Positions 1-8,296 of a stretch of DNA of 64,000 nt are shown piece by piece. The DNA is from DATAGF01 sp963834875 (lineage in GTDB: Bacteria > Actinomycetota > Thermoleophilia > Miltoncostaeales > Miltoncostaeaceae): positions 1 through 64,000 of the forward strand of contig CAWIDG010000006.1 of assembly GCA_963834875.1 (NCBI GenBank), in the 5' to 3' direction. Both the position numbers and the translations under genes were made by a program. How positions within the stretch are numbered: the stretch's first letter is position 1; the number at the start of each line of letters is the position of its first letter. The notes beneath the pieces were generated by a model. It was not told the origin of the DNA and ran no database searches. It was given only the letters and a program-made list of their open reading frames with translations.

Positions 1-906
1 CCTGGCGGGGTGGCGCACGGTCCACGTCCACTGGGTCTTCGGCTTCGCGCTGCCGGGGGCTGGCCGCCTGCCGCTGATGCGGCGCCTGAGCCAGGCGTGG
101 TTCGGGCTCTGGCTGGCGGCGGCCCGGCTCGGGGGCGCCGGGATCGTCTGGACCGCCCACAACGTGTTGCCGCACGGCTACGTCTTCCACGACGACCGGG
201 CGGCGCGCCGCGCCCTGGTGCGCGCCAGCCGTCTGGTGATCGCCCACTCGCCCGCCGCCTTGCGCGGGATCGCCTCGCTCGGCGTGACCCCGGCGGCGGC
301 CATCATGCTGCCGCTGGGCCGATGGCCGGCCCCCGTCGGCCAACCTGCTGCGCGTGCCGGGTCACGCCGGGCTCGCGCAGCTTCCTGTTCTTCGGACAGG
401 TGCACGAGCACAAGGGCGTCGAGGACCTGCTCGCCGCCGCCGGCGCGGCCCCCGGCGGCCGAGGCCTCCAGCTCACGGTCGCCGGACGCTGCGCCGACCC
501 CGCCCTGGCCGCCCGCCTCGAGCGCCTCGCCCGGCCCCTCGGGCCGCGGTGACCCTGCGCCTCGAGCGCATCCCAGACCCCGAGGTCGAGGGCCTGATGA
601 GTGAGGCCGACGTGGTGGTCCTGCCGTTTCGCCGGATCACGACCAGCAGCAGCGCGGGCCTCGCGCTCGCGTTCGGCCGCCCGCTGCTGGTGCCGCGGCT
701 CCCGGCGCTCAACGACCTCCCGGATGCGGCGGTCGCCCGCTACGACGGGTCGGTCGTCGGCCTGGCCGACGCCCTGGGGGAGCTCGCCGGCGCGCCCCCC
801 GAGCGCCTGGCCGCCATGTCCGCGGCCGCACGGTCGCACCGGCCCCCCTCCTGGGCGGCGATCGCCCGGCGACACCCTCGCCGCCATGGGCCAGGACGCT
901 GGATGA
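1..906 (+). CDS. GT4-type glycosyltransferase, 5'-partial, frameshifted
   Basis: The gene enters from the left edge. Frame 2 (from base 2) reads VHVHWVFGFALPG and, further on, VWTAHNVLPHGY, a typical N-terminal half of a GT-B glycosyltransferase. The frame then moves to frame 1 near base 360 (FLFFGQVHEHKGVEDLL, start of the nucleotide-sugar domain), to frame 3 near 550 (SEADVVVLPFRRITTSSSAG, the donor-binding E-x7-E-like region) and back to frame 1 near 870, ending DTLAAMGQDAG at the TGA at 904. So one conserved protein of about 300 residues is split by three indels. Its stop overlaps the next start (ATGA), so it is coupled to the flippase and probably builds the same polysaccharide. Sugar specificity cannot be told. 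Confidence 0.75.
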
Positions 907-2249
907 CCGCCCGCGCCCGCCCCCTCGCCATCCGCGCCGCGGCCCGTCGCGCCGCCGACGACGTCGTCTACCGCAGCTCGACCCTGCTCCTGGTCAACAC
1001 GGCGCTGCTCGCCGTGCTCGGCTTCGCGTTCTGGGCCATGGCCGCGCGCCTCTACTCGGCGGGCGACGTCGGTGCGTCTCGGGGTCGCGGCCGGCGTGGG
1101 GCTGCTCGCCGCGGCGGGCGCGCTGGGGCTCCCGAACACCATGATGCGGCACCTGGCGAGCGACGACGGGGCCCCGGCAGCTCGCCGCCGCGGCGATCGG
1201 CGCAGCCCTGACCGCGGGCGGAGCGCTCGCCGGGACGCTGCTGGGCCTCGGGCCGCTCCCCCGGCGGCCTCGACCTCGAGCGCGCGGAGCACCGGCTGCT
1301 GGTCGCCGGCCTCGCGGCGATCGCCGCCGTCAGCGCGGTGGTCGACGCCGGCCTGATCGCGGTGCGGGCGGCCCGGGCGGTGCTGGTGAAGAACGTGGTG
1401 GGCAGCGTGGCCAAGCTCGCGGCGCTCGCGGCGCTGGCGGCCGCAGGAGTGTTCGGCATCTCGGGGTCGGCCATCTCGTACAGCGTCGGGGCAGGTCTGG
1501 CCGCCGCCATGGGCGCGGCGGCCCTGTGGCGGCGGCTGCGGCCGGACGGGGAGACGGCCGGCCCGCTCCGGGTGCTGCGGCGTTACCTGTCGTTCTCGTA
1601 CGGGAGCTACGCCGGCACCGTGATCGGGATCCTCCCGGCGACCGTCGTCCCCCTGATGGTGCTTGCCGCCCGCGGCCCCGTGGAGACCGCCTACTTCGCC
1701 GTCGCCTTCATGCTGGCGAGCTTCCTCAACTTCGTGCCCTCCACGACGGCGCAGGTGCTCATGGCCGAGGTCAGCCGGGGCGAGCGGACCCTGCGGGCCG
1801 TCGCCGGCAAGGCGCTCCGCCACGTCTACGCGCTGCTGCTGCCGGCGGTGCTGCTGCTGGCCCTGGCCGCCCCCCTCGTGTTGCGCCTGTTCGGGGATGA
1901 CTACGCGCAGGGCGCGTCAACCTGCCTGCAAGCCTGGCCGTCGGCGCGTTGGCGACAGGATGCACCTATCTGGTACTCGATCCTGGCGGCCCGCGACCGC
2001 ATGCGCGCTTACGTCCTGATGAACGCGGTCAACGCGGCCTTGGTGCTGGGGCTCGTGGGCGTGATGCTGCCCTACGGGCTCGCCGCGGTGGGAGCGGCCT
2101 GGGCGCTCGCGCAGACGGCCTCCGCCCTCGTCGGCTTCGTCGTGCTGCGCGCGTCGGGGGTGTGGCGGTCGAGCGCCGCGCCGCCGGCGGGCCCCCCCGC
2201 GGCGGCCGCGGCGGCCGAGGCCGAAACCCACGTCGTGGGGCGCCTGTGA
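903..2249 (+). CDS. polysaccharide flippase (Wzx/MATE-like), frameshifted
   Basis: A membrane protein that probably moves lipid-linked oligosaccharide across the membrane. The ATG at 903 overlaps the previous stop. Frame 3 gives the first membrane helix (LLLVNTALLAVLGFAFWAM), frame 1 takes over near 1073 (AAGVGLLAAAGALGLPNTMM), then another frame (IGAALTAGGALAGTLLGLG), and frame 3 returns by 1338 (VVDAGLIAVRAARAVLVKNV) to the stop at 2247. A compensated pair of shifts near 1915-1975 also replaces a hydrophobic stretch by Arg/Trp-rich text. About ten to twelve helices can be pieced together, as expected for the family. It lies between two glycosyltransferases. At least four indels in 1.35 kb point to poor sequence rather than to decay. 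Confidence 0.7.
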
Positions 2250-3235
2250 GGGAGGGCCCGTCGAGCATCGCGGTGGTCATGGCCACTCGCGACGGCGCGC
2301 GCTGGCTTCCCAGCAGCGCCAGCATCGCGGCCCAGACGCGCCCGCCGACCGGCTGATCGCCTCCGACGACGGCTCGGGTGACGGGACCATGGCGCAGCGA
2401 GCGCTTCGCCGAGGAGGCGCGGTTCCCGGTGCAGATCCTGTGCGGCCCGCGCACCGGCGTGGGCGACAACTTCTGGCAGGCCGCCGCGGCTGGAACTGCG
2501 AACTCGTGGCCTGGTCGGACCAGGACGACGTGTGGCATCCGGCCAAGCTCGAGCGATGCGCGCGCGCCGTGGAGGACGCCGGCTGCGACCTGGTCAGCCA
2601 CTCGGCGCTGGTCGTGGACCACGCGCTGCGCCCGCTCGGCGGACGCTGCCCCGACTACGGCCGGGACGCGGTGCTGGGCGCACTCGAGGGCGACCCCTGG
2701 CACGTGCCCTCGGGCTTCGCGACGGTGTTTCGCCTCAGGCTGCTGGACGGCGTCGCCTGGGAGGAGCGGCCGCGCTCCCACCAGACCAACCGCCCATCAA
2801 CCACGACCACGCCGTCGCGCTGCGGGCGTTCGCGAGCGGGCGCAGCGGCCGGCTGGGCGACCCCCTGGCGCGTTACCGCCAGCACGACGCGAACGTGCCC
2901 GGCGATCCCACGACTCGCGGGCTGGCCTGCCTGCGCGTCGCCATGGGGGTGGGCGCGGCCCAGTTCCTCCAGCTCGCCGAGCGGGCCCGCGGCTACGGCG
3001 AGTACGTCGCCGGCCTGCCAGGGGCCCACCCGGGGCGGCCGCCTACTTCGACGCCCTGGCGCGCCGCTGCGAGCGGCGGGCGGCCGTCTACCAGGCTCGC
3101 GGCGCCGCGGCGCGGGCGCGGTCGCTCGCGGGGTCGCTGCGGCGGCGGGTCTACGCCCCCAGGCGCGAGGGCGGCTTCGGGCCCCTCGCCCTCGCTAAGG
3201 ACGCGGTCGCCATCGCCGTGCGCGCCGGCCTGTGA
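2246..3235 (+). CDS. GT2-family glycosyltransferase, frameshifted
   Basis: The GTG at 2246 overlaps the flippase stop. It opens with SSIAVVMATRDGARWL, the usual beta-strand of a GT-A fold, followed after a shift near 2345 by DRLIASDDGSGDGT, the nucleotide-binding DDGS motif. After two more shifts come LVAWSDQDDVWHPAKLER (the D-x-D metal site, here DQDD) and, in frame 3 from about 2800, NHDHAVALRAFASG and DPLARYRQHDANV, which match the C-terminal half of rhamnosyltransferase-like GT2 enzymes. The last 65 residues return to frame 2. It converges on the next gene with a 9-base gap. Acceptor and donor are unknown. Confidence 0.72.
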
Positions 3236-3244
3236 CGCCCGGCG

Positions 3245-3997
3245 TCAGCGCTCGGCGCGCACGATCATGTAGGAGGCCAGGCGGCGGATCCTGAGCCCGC
3301 GGGCGAGCGCCTCGTAGGCGCTGGTGGCCAGGAAGAGCGGGACGAACGGCTCGAAGTAGCCCGGCGCCGCCCAGCAGGTCGCGACGCCCACGGCTCGGAA
3401 GCCGGCGTCGCCGAAAGCGCGCTCCATCGCCGCGGGGTGGCAGTGGTCGTAGTAGACCTCGAACTCGACCTCGCCCCGCGTCTCGGGGCTGACGGCGTGG
3501 AGGGTCCGCAGCAGCGGCTCGAACGGTAGCGCGCGCGCGGCGAGGGCGAACAGGGCGTACCGGCCGGGCACGAAATGGAGCACCGTGCCGCCGGGGCGCG
3601 TCACGCGCGCCATCTCGCGGGCGGCCCCGCGCACGTCGGGGACGTGCTCGAGCACCGCCCGCGAGAGGATCGCGTCAACGGAGCCGTCCGCGAGGGGCAG
3701 CCGCCTGGCGTCCGCGACGACCGTCTCGTCGACGTCATCGTTCAGGGCGAGCTCGTCGGCCGACACATCGACCGCGATCAGCCGCACCGCGCCGCGGTCG
3801 GGGAGCGCCGCCGCGTAGACGCAGCGCCGGCCGCCGCCCAGGTCGACCGCGGTCGAGCCGCGCGGCAGGCCCGCCAGCACCTCCCCCGCCTCCTGCTCGA
3901 AGCGGTACCAGAACGGCTTGTCGCTGGGGATCCCCAGCGACGCGGCGATCCGCCGGGACGCACGCGCGTTCGCGGCGAAGAAGGCCTGGCCTCTCAT
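3245..3997 (-). CDS. class I SAM-dependent methyltransferase
   Basis: 250 residues. A seven-strand methyltransferase core is clear: motif I TAVDLGGGRR near residue 50, LIAVDVSADEL as strand 2, VVADARRLPLADGSVDAILS as the motif II/III region, and LEHVPDVRGAAREMARVTRPGG, the common post-motif of methyltransferase type 11 domains. Glycine-rich motif I reads DLGGGRR rather than DxGxGxG, so its SAM loop is slightly unusual. The ATG at 3997 overlaps the stop of the upstream DUF1361 gene, so the two are co-translated in a leftward operon starting with the glycosyltransferase at 5821. A role in modifying a sugar or lipid is likely from context but not shown. Confidence 0.8.
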   Translation of the reverse strand: MRGQAFFAANARASRRIAASLGIPSDKPFWYRFEQEAGEVLAGLPRGSTAVDLGGGRRCVYAAALPDRGAVRLIAVDVSADELALNDDVDETVVADARRLPLADGSVDAILSRAVLEHVPDVRGAAREMARVTRPGGTVLHFVPGRYALFALAARALPFEPLLRTLHAVSPETRGEVEFEVYYDHCHPAAMERAFGDAGFRAVGVATCWAAPGYFEPFVPLFLATSAYEALARGLRIRRLASYMIVRAER

Positions 3998-4668
3998 CCC
4001 GCGTGCGGCCGGTCGGCTGGCGCCGCCAGAGCACGGAACCGCGAGTAGGCGATGGAGAGGCAGACGGCGAAGCCCGCCGTGAAGGCGACGGCGAACGCGG
4101 CGCTGGAAGGCTCGCGCAGGTGGGCCCCCAGCGCCGTGAGCCGCCGCCCCGGGTCGTCCAGGAGGTCCCAGCTGTTCCAGCGCAGCACCCGCCCGAGGTA
4201 CATGCCGGCGCACGACAGCCAGACGCACGCCAGCGTCAGCGCCCACGCCGCCCGCGGCGCCGTGCTCGCGAGCAGCTGCCGGTGCACCAGGTGCAGGCAG
4301 ACCAGGAAGATCACGAGGCCCGTCGCGGCGAACGCGGCGAACAGCGGGATGTCGATGACCAGAACGGCCGGCGCGCGGCCCTCGAGGTGCACCAGGTCGG
4401 TGACGAGGTAGGGGGCGTTCGGCAGCAGCAGCAGCCAGACGGCCAGGACGGGCGAGCGGAGGGCGCTCCACGAGCCCGAACCCGGCGCCAGCGCCGCCGC
4501 CAGGGCCAGGCCGAGCGGCGCCCACGCCAGGAGGAGGTTCCAGGCCAGCCACCCCAGGGCATCCTCCCCGCCCAGCGCGAGGCGGATCACCAGCAGCGCA
4601 AGGCAGCCGGCGGAGGCGGCGGCGACCAGCGCCAGGGCGCCGCGGATGAACCGGTCGGGCCGCTCCAT
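3994..4668 (-). CDS. DUF1361 membrane protein
   Basis: 224 residues with about six hydrophobic helices. The stretches LWLLLLPNAPYLVTDLVHL and GMYLGRVLRWNSWDLL are the signature of the DUF1361 family, a set of multi-pass membrane proteins of unknown function. I chose the ATG at 4668 rather than the longest start at 4764, because the extra 32 residues are polar and the first helix begins 7-8 residues after this methionine. The stop overlaps the methyltransferase start. It sits between a glycosyltransferase and a methyltransferase, so an envelope role is a reasonable guess only. Confidence 0.8.
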   Translation of the reverse strand: MERPDRFIRGALALVAAASAGCLALLVIRLALGGEDALGWLAWNLLLAWAPLGLALAAALAPGSGSWSALRSPVLAVWLLLLPNAPYLVTDLVHLEGRAPAVLVIDIPLFAAFAATGLVIFLVCLHLVHRQLLASTAPRAAWALTLACVWLSCAGMYLGRVLRWNSWDLLDDPGRRLTALGAHLREPSSAAFAVAFTAGFAVCLSIAYSRFRALAAPADRPHAG

Positions 4669-4760
4669 CGCGCGATTCAACCACAGCGTCGCGGCGTGGC
4701 CGATGCAGCGTGGCGGATTCTCATCGCGTCGAAGTCCTTGCCGACCCGCCGAGCGTTCAA

Positions 4761-5821
4761 TCACGCCCGGCGCTCGCGGCTGCGAGCGGCCGGGGCGCGC
4801 CGGGCGCGCGCGAACAGCTCGCGCACGGCGGTCTCGTCGAGGTCGCCGTAGCCCCGCACGGAGTGGGTGACGAGGGCGGGGCCCGCGAGCAGCGCCTCCG
4901 GGTGGGCTGGCAGCCCCCTCCAGCGCAGGGCCAGCGGGTCGCCGGGACGGCCGAAGTCGCCGATCCGGAAACCTGCAGCGACCGTCAGCAGGGCGAAGAT
5001 GTGGTCCTCGCCGAGGCGCGAGCGGGCGAGGTGCGGCAGATCGAGCCAGCCGCGGGCCTGGAGCGCACGCGCCGCGGCCGCGGAGTGCAGGAACGCGCCG
5101 CCCAGGGCGTGCTCGCCCGGCGCGTAGCCGGCGCCTCGTGCATGCTCGAGGAGCGCGCGCAGTTGGGCTCGCAGGCGCGGGCGGCCCAGCCCGAGCAACC
5201 CGGACTCGCGCGCGAGGGTGCGCGCGGGAGGACCGAAGTCGCGCCGGCCGCCGTCGGGCCCGACCCGGTAGCTGCCGAGCAGCCCGAGCCGCGGGTCGTC
5301 GGCGAACCGGCGCAGCGCGGCCTCCTCGATGCCGGGCCCCAGCATCAGCGCGTCCGTGTCCATTCGCAGCACGAGATCGAAGGCGAAGCGCTCACAGGCG
5401 TACCGGTAGCCCGCGGCGATCTTCACCCAGAGGCCCCCGCGGCTGCCGGTCGCCCCGGCCGGGGCGGGCACCACGTGGACGCCTGTCTCGGCGTCAGCCT
5501 CCGGCGCAGGGCCGGAGGCCCCGCGCCGGTGTCGTTAACCAGCACGATCGCCCGGGAGGCCTCGGTGTAGGCGTCGACGCTGGCCAGCGTGTCGTGGAGG
5601 TCCTCGCCGGGGCCGACCGGCATCACCACCACCAGGCGCACGCGGGCGCGCTCGTCAACCTCCCCCGGCACGGGCGCGGAGGGGGCAGCAGGCACATCGT
5701 CATTCAAGAACGGCGCCTCGGGCCACTCCGGCCGCCTCGGCCGCGTGAACACGCCCTCAGGATCATGGGGTGAAGGGCCGCGCATCGGCTCGCATCCCGA
5801 GAGCGGTTCTGAGGTCGCCAC
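4761..5821 (-). CDS. glycosyltransferase-like protein, one frameshift
   Basis: The N-terminal part (5821 down to about 5490) ends in RVRLVVVMPVGPGEDLHDTL followed by RAIVLVNDTG, the start of a GT-A fold; the C-terminal part (about 5480 to 4761) continues with CERFAFDLVLRMDTDALML, where MDTDA is a D-x-D metal site. The frame changes near 5470-5500, so it is one gene of about 350 residues with a single indel. First 55 residues are Pro/Glu-rich and low-complexity; the true start could be the GTG at 5821 or the ATG at 5785. It leads a leftward set with DUF1361 and a methyltransferase (92-base gap). I cannot assign a substrate. Confidence 0.6.
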
Positions 5822-5963
5822 GGCGAAGCTCGAGAACCCGCCTGGGGGCGGGACTCTCGGACCTCGCAGGCGGGCGACCTCTACGCCGACCTCCCGCCCT
5901 GCCGCGCGGGCCGACCGCGGCCACCCTGGAGCGCCTGCGGCGAACGCGTGTCCTTCTGCCGCA

Positions 5964-6176
5964 TCACTCCTCGTATAGCTCTCGGGCCTGATCCCTGGTC
6001 TTGCGCGGGAAGTGAAAGATCGCCTTCTTCTCCCCGACGTGGATCGTGATGCGACCGTTCTTGGCGGGGTTCGCGTCGGAGAACTCCACGCGATCGATGA
6101 TGGCGACAGGGATTCGTCGCGTCGTCTTGTCCGCGAGCGCCCTCCGGATGTCCGCGAGCGCCTCCGGATTTGTTCA
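5964..6176 (-). CDS. small PH-like hypothetical protein, start unclear
   Basis: Directly after the TGA of the methyltransferase (6174-6176) and in the same frame, about 69 codons stay open and read like a real domain: an amphipathic helix NPEALADIRRALADK, then strands RIPVAIIDRVEFSD, GRITIHVG and KKAIFHFPRKTRDQARELY. The strand pattern and the final F-x-F-x-R-K...A-x-x-L helix resemble bacterial PH/DUF4429-like domains; this is my inference. There is no ATG or TTG in frame; a GTG at 6177 overlaps the methyltransferase stop but is one frame off, so a one-base error between it and codon 3 would give a normal GTGA-coupled gene. Otherwise it is a C-terminal domain cut off by a stop. Confidence 0.45.
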
Positions 6177-6865
6177 CGCGTACGCCGACCCCAAGCCGTC
6201 GCTCGTCATTCCGGGCCTACGGCCTTCGATAATCAGCTGTGTAGCGGCTTCGCTCGGACCAAAGCGTGTCTCGAGGCCGCATAGTGCGTCGTCGTTGCTC
6301 TCATTTGGCTGGCGGCGAATCAGTGAGGTGAACCCTGCCCGCGTCATCTCGGCCGACAGCGACTCCCAGTCGAAGATGTAGCCGGCATGATGACCGTGGT
6401 AGGCATACGTGATCCTCAGCATGTCGGCGGGGTACTCAGCCGCATAGCCCTTTCGCCGGTGTCGCTCAAGGTGCTGGCGTGTCAGATCGGGGTCGTGGAG
6501 ATACGCTCGGGCAGTCGCTTCCGCGTCAGGTGTGGCGATGCGGATGATGCCCCCCGGCGCCAGCCCGTCATACGCATTGCGAAGCACCGTGCGAGCGACA
6601 GGCAACGGGAAATGTCGATCACGTTGTCGCCGTAGATGTGGGAAATCCGGTCCGCCCCAACAGGCCATGGGCGGGTGAGGTCCAGCCACATCTCCGACCA
6701 CCACGTCACGTCCGTGTTAATCCACCCCTCCAGACGCACGGCTCCGGCACCGACGTTCACCTTCACGGGGTGCGGGCTCGAGTTGACGGCCTGACTGAAC
6801 CTCCGTGACAGAGCCGGGCGGCGCATCACGCACAGCGCATCACGCACAACGGCGGACGCTGCCAT
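6174..6865 (-). CDS. SAM-dependent methyltransferase, one frameshift, atypical composition
   Basis: N-terminal part (6865 to about 6610): VKVNVGAGAVRLEGWINTDV, a SAM-binding motif I of the type found in polysaccharide-linked methyltransferases. After one shift near 6610 it continues HFPLPVARTVLRNAYDGLAPGG, the post-I helix and motif III, then IRIATPDAEATARAY. Together about 230 residues. I chose the ATG at 6865 because it begins MAASAVVRDALCVMRR; a longer start at 6916 adds polar residues only. Base composition is clearly lower in GC than the neighbours (57-62 % in two 60-base samples I counted, against 77 % in the exporter gene), which suggests transfer. Its stop touches a short PH-like reading frame. 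Confidence 0.6.
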
Positions 6866-6926
6866 TCTCAATTTTCCTTCACGCTCACCCGGTTCGGAGG
6901 AGCCACCCGCCCTCAAAGGGCACCAT

Positions 6927-7109
6927 CTACACCTCCCGGTCGGCGCGCAGCCGCTCGACGTCGGCGCGGTAGAACAGGTGGCGCCCGCCCGCCAGGGTCA
7001 GGGCGGCGGGCAGATGCCCCCCTCGCGCACATCTGCTGGATGCGGCTGTCCCCGACGCCAAGACCTCTCCGGCCTCGCCGGAGGTCAGCAGCTCGAGCTC
7101 GACCCGCAC
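6927..7109 (-). CDS. excisionase/MerR-like small HTH protein, frameshift pair
   Basis: A GTG at 7109 follows a perfect GGAGGAAC ribosome site. The 60-residue product opens VELELLTSGEAGEVL and ends LTLAGGRHLFYRADVERLRA; in another frame the middle reads GVGDSRIQQMCARG. Joined, this is a helix-turn-helix of the AlpA/excisionase (HTH_17) kind: recognition helix followed by a wing with the G-G-R-x-x-F/Y-x-x-x-D-V-x-x-L pattern. A one-base loss near TTGGCG and a compensating base near the G6 run explain the frame change. No integrase is visible nearby. It may regulate an unknown gene or be left over from a mobile element. Confidence 0.55.
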   Translation of the reverse strand: MRVELELLTSGEAGEVLASGTAASSRCARGGHLPAALTLAGGRHLFYRADVERLRADREV

Positions 7110-7230
7110 TGTGGTTCCTCCTGCTCGGGTTCGTGCGACGGAGCGTATCGGCGCGATCGGACGCGCTACGTTCGCGCGTGCGCGAGCGGGTCGAACGCAG
7201 CTCTTGCCGTCGGGAGCGGGCACCTTCGGC

Positions 7231-7386
7231 ATGGTCGGCGTTCTGCTCGATGGAATCATCACTGCGGGCGTGCAATGGCTACGCGACCGCCGGGCCGACC
7301 GCCAGGCAAAGCTGACCGCGGTCCGGCTCGTCGTGGCGGAAATGCGCCATGCCAGAGGCGGCAGGAGCGGGCCTGAGGAGGGGTAA
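7231..7386 (+). CDS. short orphan ORF, possibly truncated
   Basis: 51 residues starting MVGVLLDGIITAGVQWLRDRRADRQAKLTAVRLVVAEMR. One hydrophobic helix followed by a long charged helix is the usual start of small actinobacterial membrane-anchored proteins of 150-200 residues, but here the frame ends soon after. Either a truncated gene or a chance frame. It lies between the HTH gene and tRNA-Ser in a patch with several short or broken frames. Confidence 0.3.
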   Translation: MVGVLLDGIITAGVQWLRDRRADRQAKLTAVRLVVAEMRHARGGRSGPEEG

Positions 7387-7503
7387 GGTGCGCGACGGTT
7401 GCGCGACACTCGAGGCTCCGGGGGAGCGGGGCTCGAGCGGTCCTGAGCGGATGTCACAAGGCGTGGCCCGCGAGCTGAGATCGCGCGTCACAAGCCGAGA
7501 AAG

Positions 7504-7593
7504 CGGAGGGGGAGGGATTCGAACCCCCGGCCCGGCGTGAGCCGGCGCAGCGGTTTTCAAGACCGCCGCATTCGACCGCTCTGCCACCCCTCC
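7504..7593 (-). tRNA. tRNA-Ser (anticodon TGA)
   Basis: On the minus strand: acceptor GGAGGGG pairs with CCCCTCC plus discriminator G, T arm GGGGGTTCGAATCCCTC, and anticodon loop CTTGAAA giving TGA. A long variable arm makes 90 nt, as expected for serine tRNA. No CCA is encoded. Confidence 0.95.
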
Positions 7594-7649
7594 GTGGCGG
7601 GCCCCGCGGACGGGCCGGGGGGCGCTCGCTACGATACGGCCCCTCTCGC

Positions 7650-7739
7650 GGAGAGGTGGCCGAGTGGCTGAAGGCAGCCGCCTGCTAAGCGGTTAATCGG
7701 GGTCAACCCGATTCGAGGGTTCGAATCCCTCCCTCTCCG
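7650..7739 (+). tRNA. tRNA-Ser (anticodon GCT)
   Basis: Acceptor GGAGAGG pairs with CCTCTCC plus G; the anticodon loop CTGCTAA gives GCT; long variable arm; T loop GGTTCGAATCC. Total 90 nt. It runs divergent from the other serine tRNA 56 bases away. The MarR gene on the opposite strand reads into its 3' half. Confidence 0.95.
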
Positions 7740-8167
7740 CTCCCTGCCGTGCCTGGCTGCGGTCCGTGGAGCTCGCGGACCATGCGGGTCGCGTTGAGGT
7801 CGATCAGGAGCTGGCGGAGCTGGGCGAACCGCGCTGCGCCCAGCTCCTGCTCCCACTCGGCCTCGATCCGGCGGACGGTCCTGCGGATCGTCCGCACCAA
7901 CGCATGTCCTCGCTCGGTGAGCTGGACGCGCTTGGAGCGCCGGTCCTCGGGGTCGTCGCGGCGGGTGAGGTACCCGAGCCGTTCCAGCTCTCCGAGCAGG
8001 TAGTTCATCGCCTGTCTGGTCATCCGGGCCTCGGTCGCGAGGTCCGAGGGGCGGCGGTTCTCCGGTCCGGGGTAGCGCAGGAGGGGGAGATGGGCGGCGT
8101 TCAGGTCGGTGAACCCGTCCTCGTGCAGGCCGGCCAGGATACGCTCGAGCACGGCGTCGGCGGGCAT
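7703..8167 (-). CDS. MarR-family transcriptional regulator
   Basis: 154 residues. The winged-helix core is seen as RRPSDLATEARMTRQAMNYLL (HTH) followed by ELERLGYLTRRDDPEDRRSK, where the DDPEDRR wing is a family hallmark. The ATG at 8167 is the only normal start; in-frame codons upstream end at a TGA within the operator. The last 12 or so residues (GEGGIRTLESG) are encoded antisense to the 3' half of tRNA-Ser(GCT), so the native C-terminus may be shorter and the tail is a run-on. Divergent from a cupin gene across two matching palindromes (8219-8233 and 8260-8274), which it very probably binds to repress both genes. Confidence 0.85.
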   Translation of the reverse strand: MPADAVLERILAGLHEDGFTDLNAAHLPLLRYPGPENRRPSDLATEARMTRQAMNYLLGELERLGYLTRRDDPEDRRSKRVQLTERGHALVRTIRRTVRRIEAEWEQELGAARFAQLRQLLIDLNATRMVRELHGPQPGTAGSGEGGIRTLESG

Positions 8168-8218
8168 CCGCAGCAGGGCCCCGATCAGAGCGGTCGCGCC
8201 GTCTGCCCACGCGCGGCA

Positions 8219-8233
8219 GTCAAGTCACTTGAC
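8219..8233. promoter_or_regulatory. MarR operator 1, overlaps the -35 box
   Basis: GTCAAGTCACTTGAC is a perfect 15-bp palindrome about a central C. A TTGACA -35 box for the cupin gene starts at 8229 inside it, with a weak -10 (ATACCA) at 8252-8257. Binding here would block the promoter. Confidence 0.7.
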
Positions 8234-8259
8234 AAAGTTCTCGAGGCCGGCATACCATG

Positions 8260-8274
8260 GTCAAGTCACTTTAC
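8260..8274. promoter_or_regulatory. MarR operator 2, downstream of the -10
   Basis: GTCAAGTCACTTTAC matches operator 1 at 14 of 15 positions. The centres are 41 bp apart, about four helical turns, so two dimers would sit on the same face around the cupin promoter. Confidence 0.65.
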
Positions 8275-8296
8275 ACCCTCATCAAGGAGACCGAGA

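Noticed and set aside
303..1823. 506-codon open frame on the - strand
   Set aside because: Antisense shadow of the glycosyltransferase and flippase genes; no domain.
5835..5852. CCCGCC-TGGG-GGCGGG stem-loop as a terminator
   Set aside because: Only six pairs and no T-run on either strand; such short GC stems are expected by chance here.
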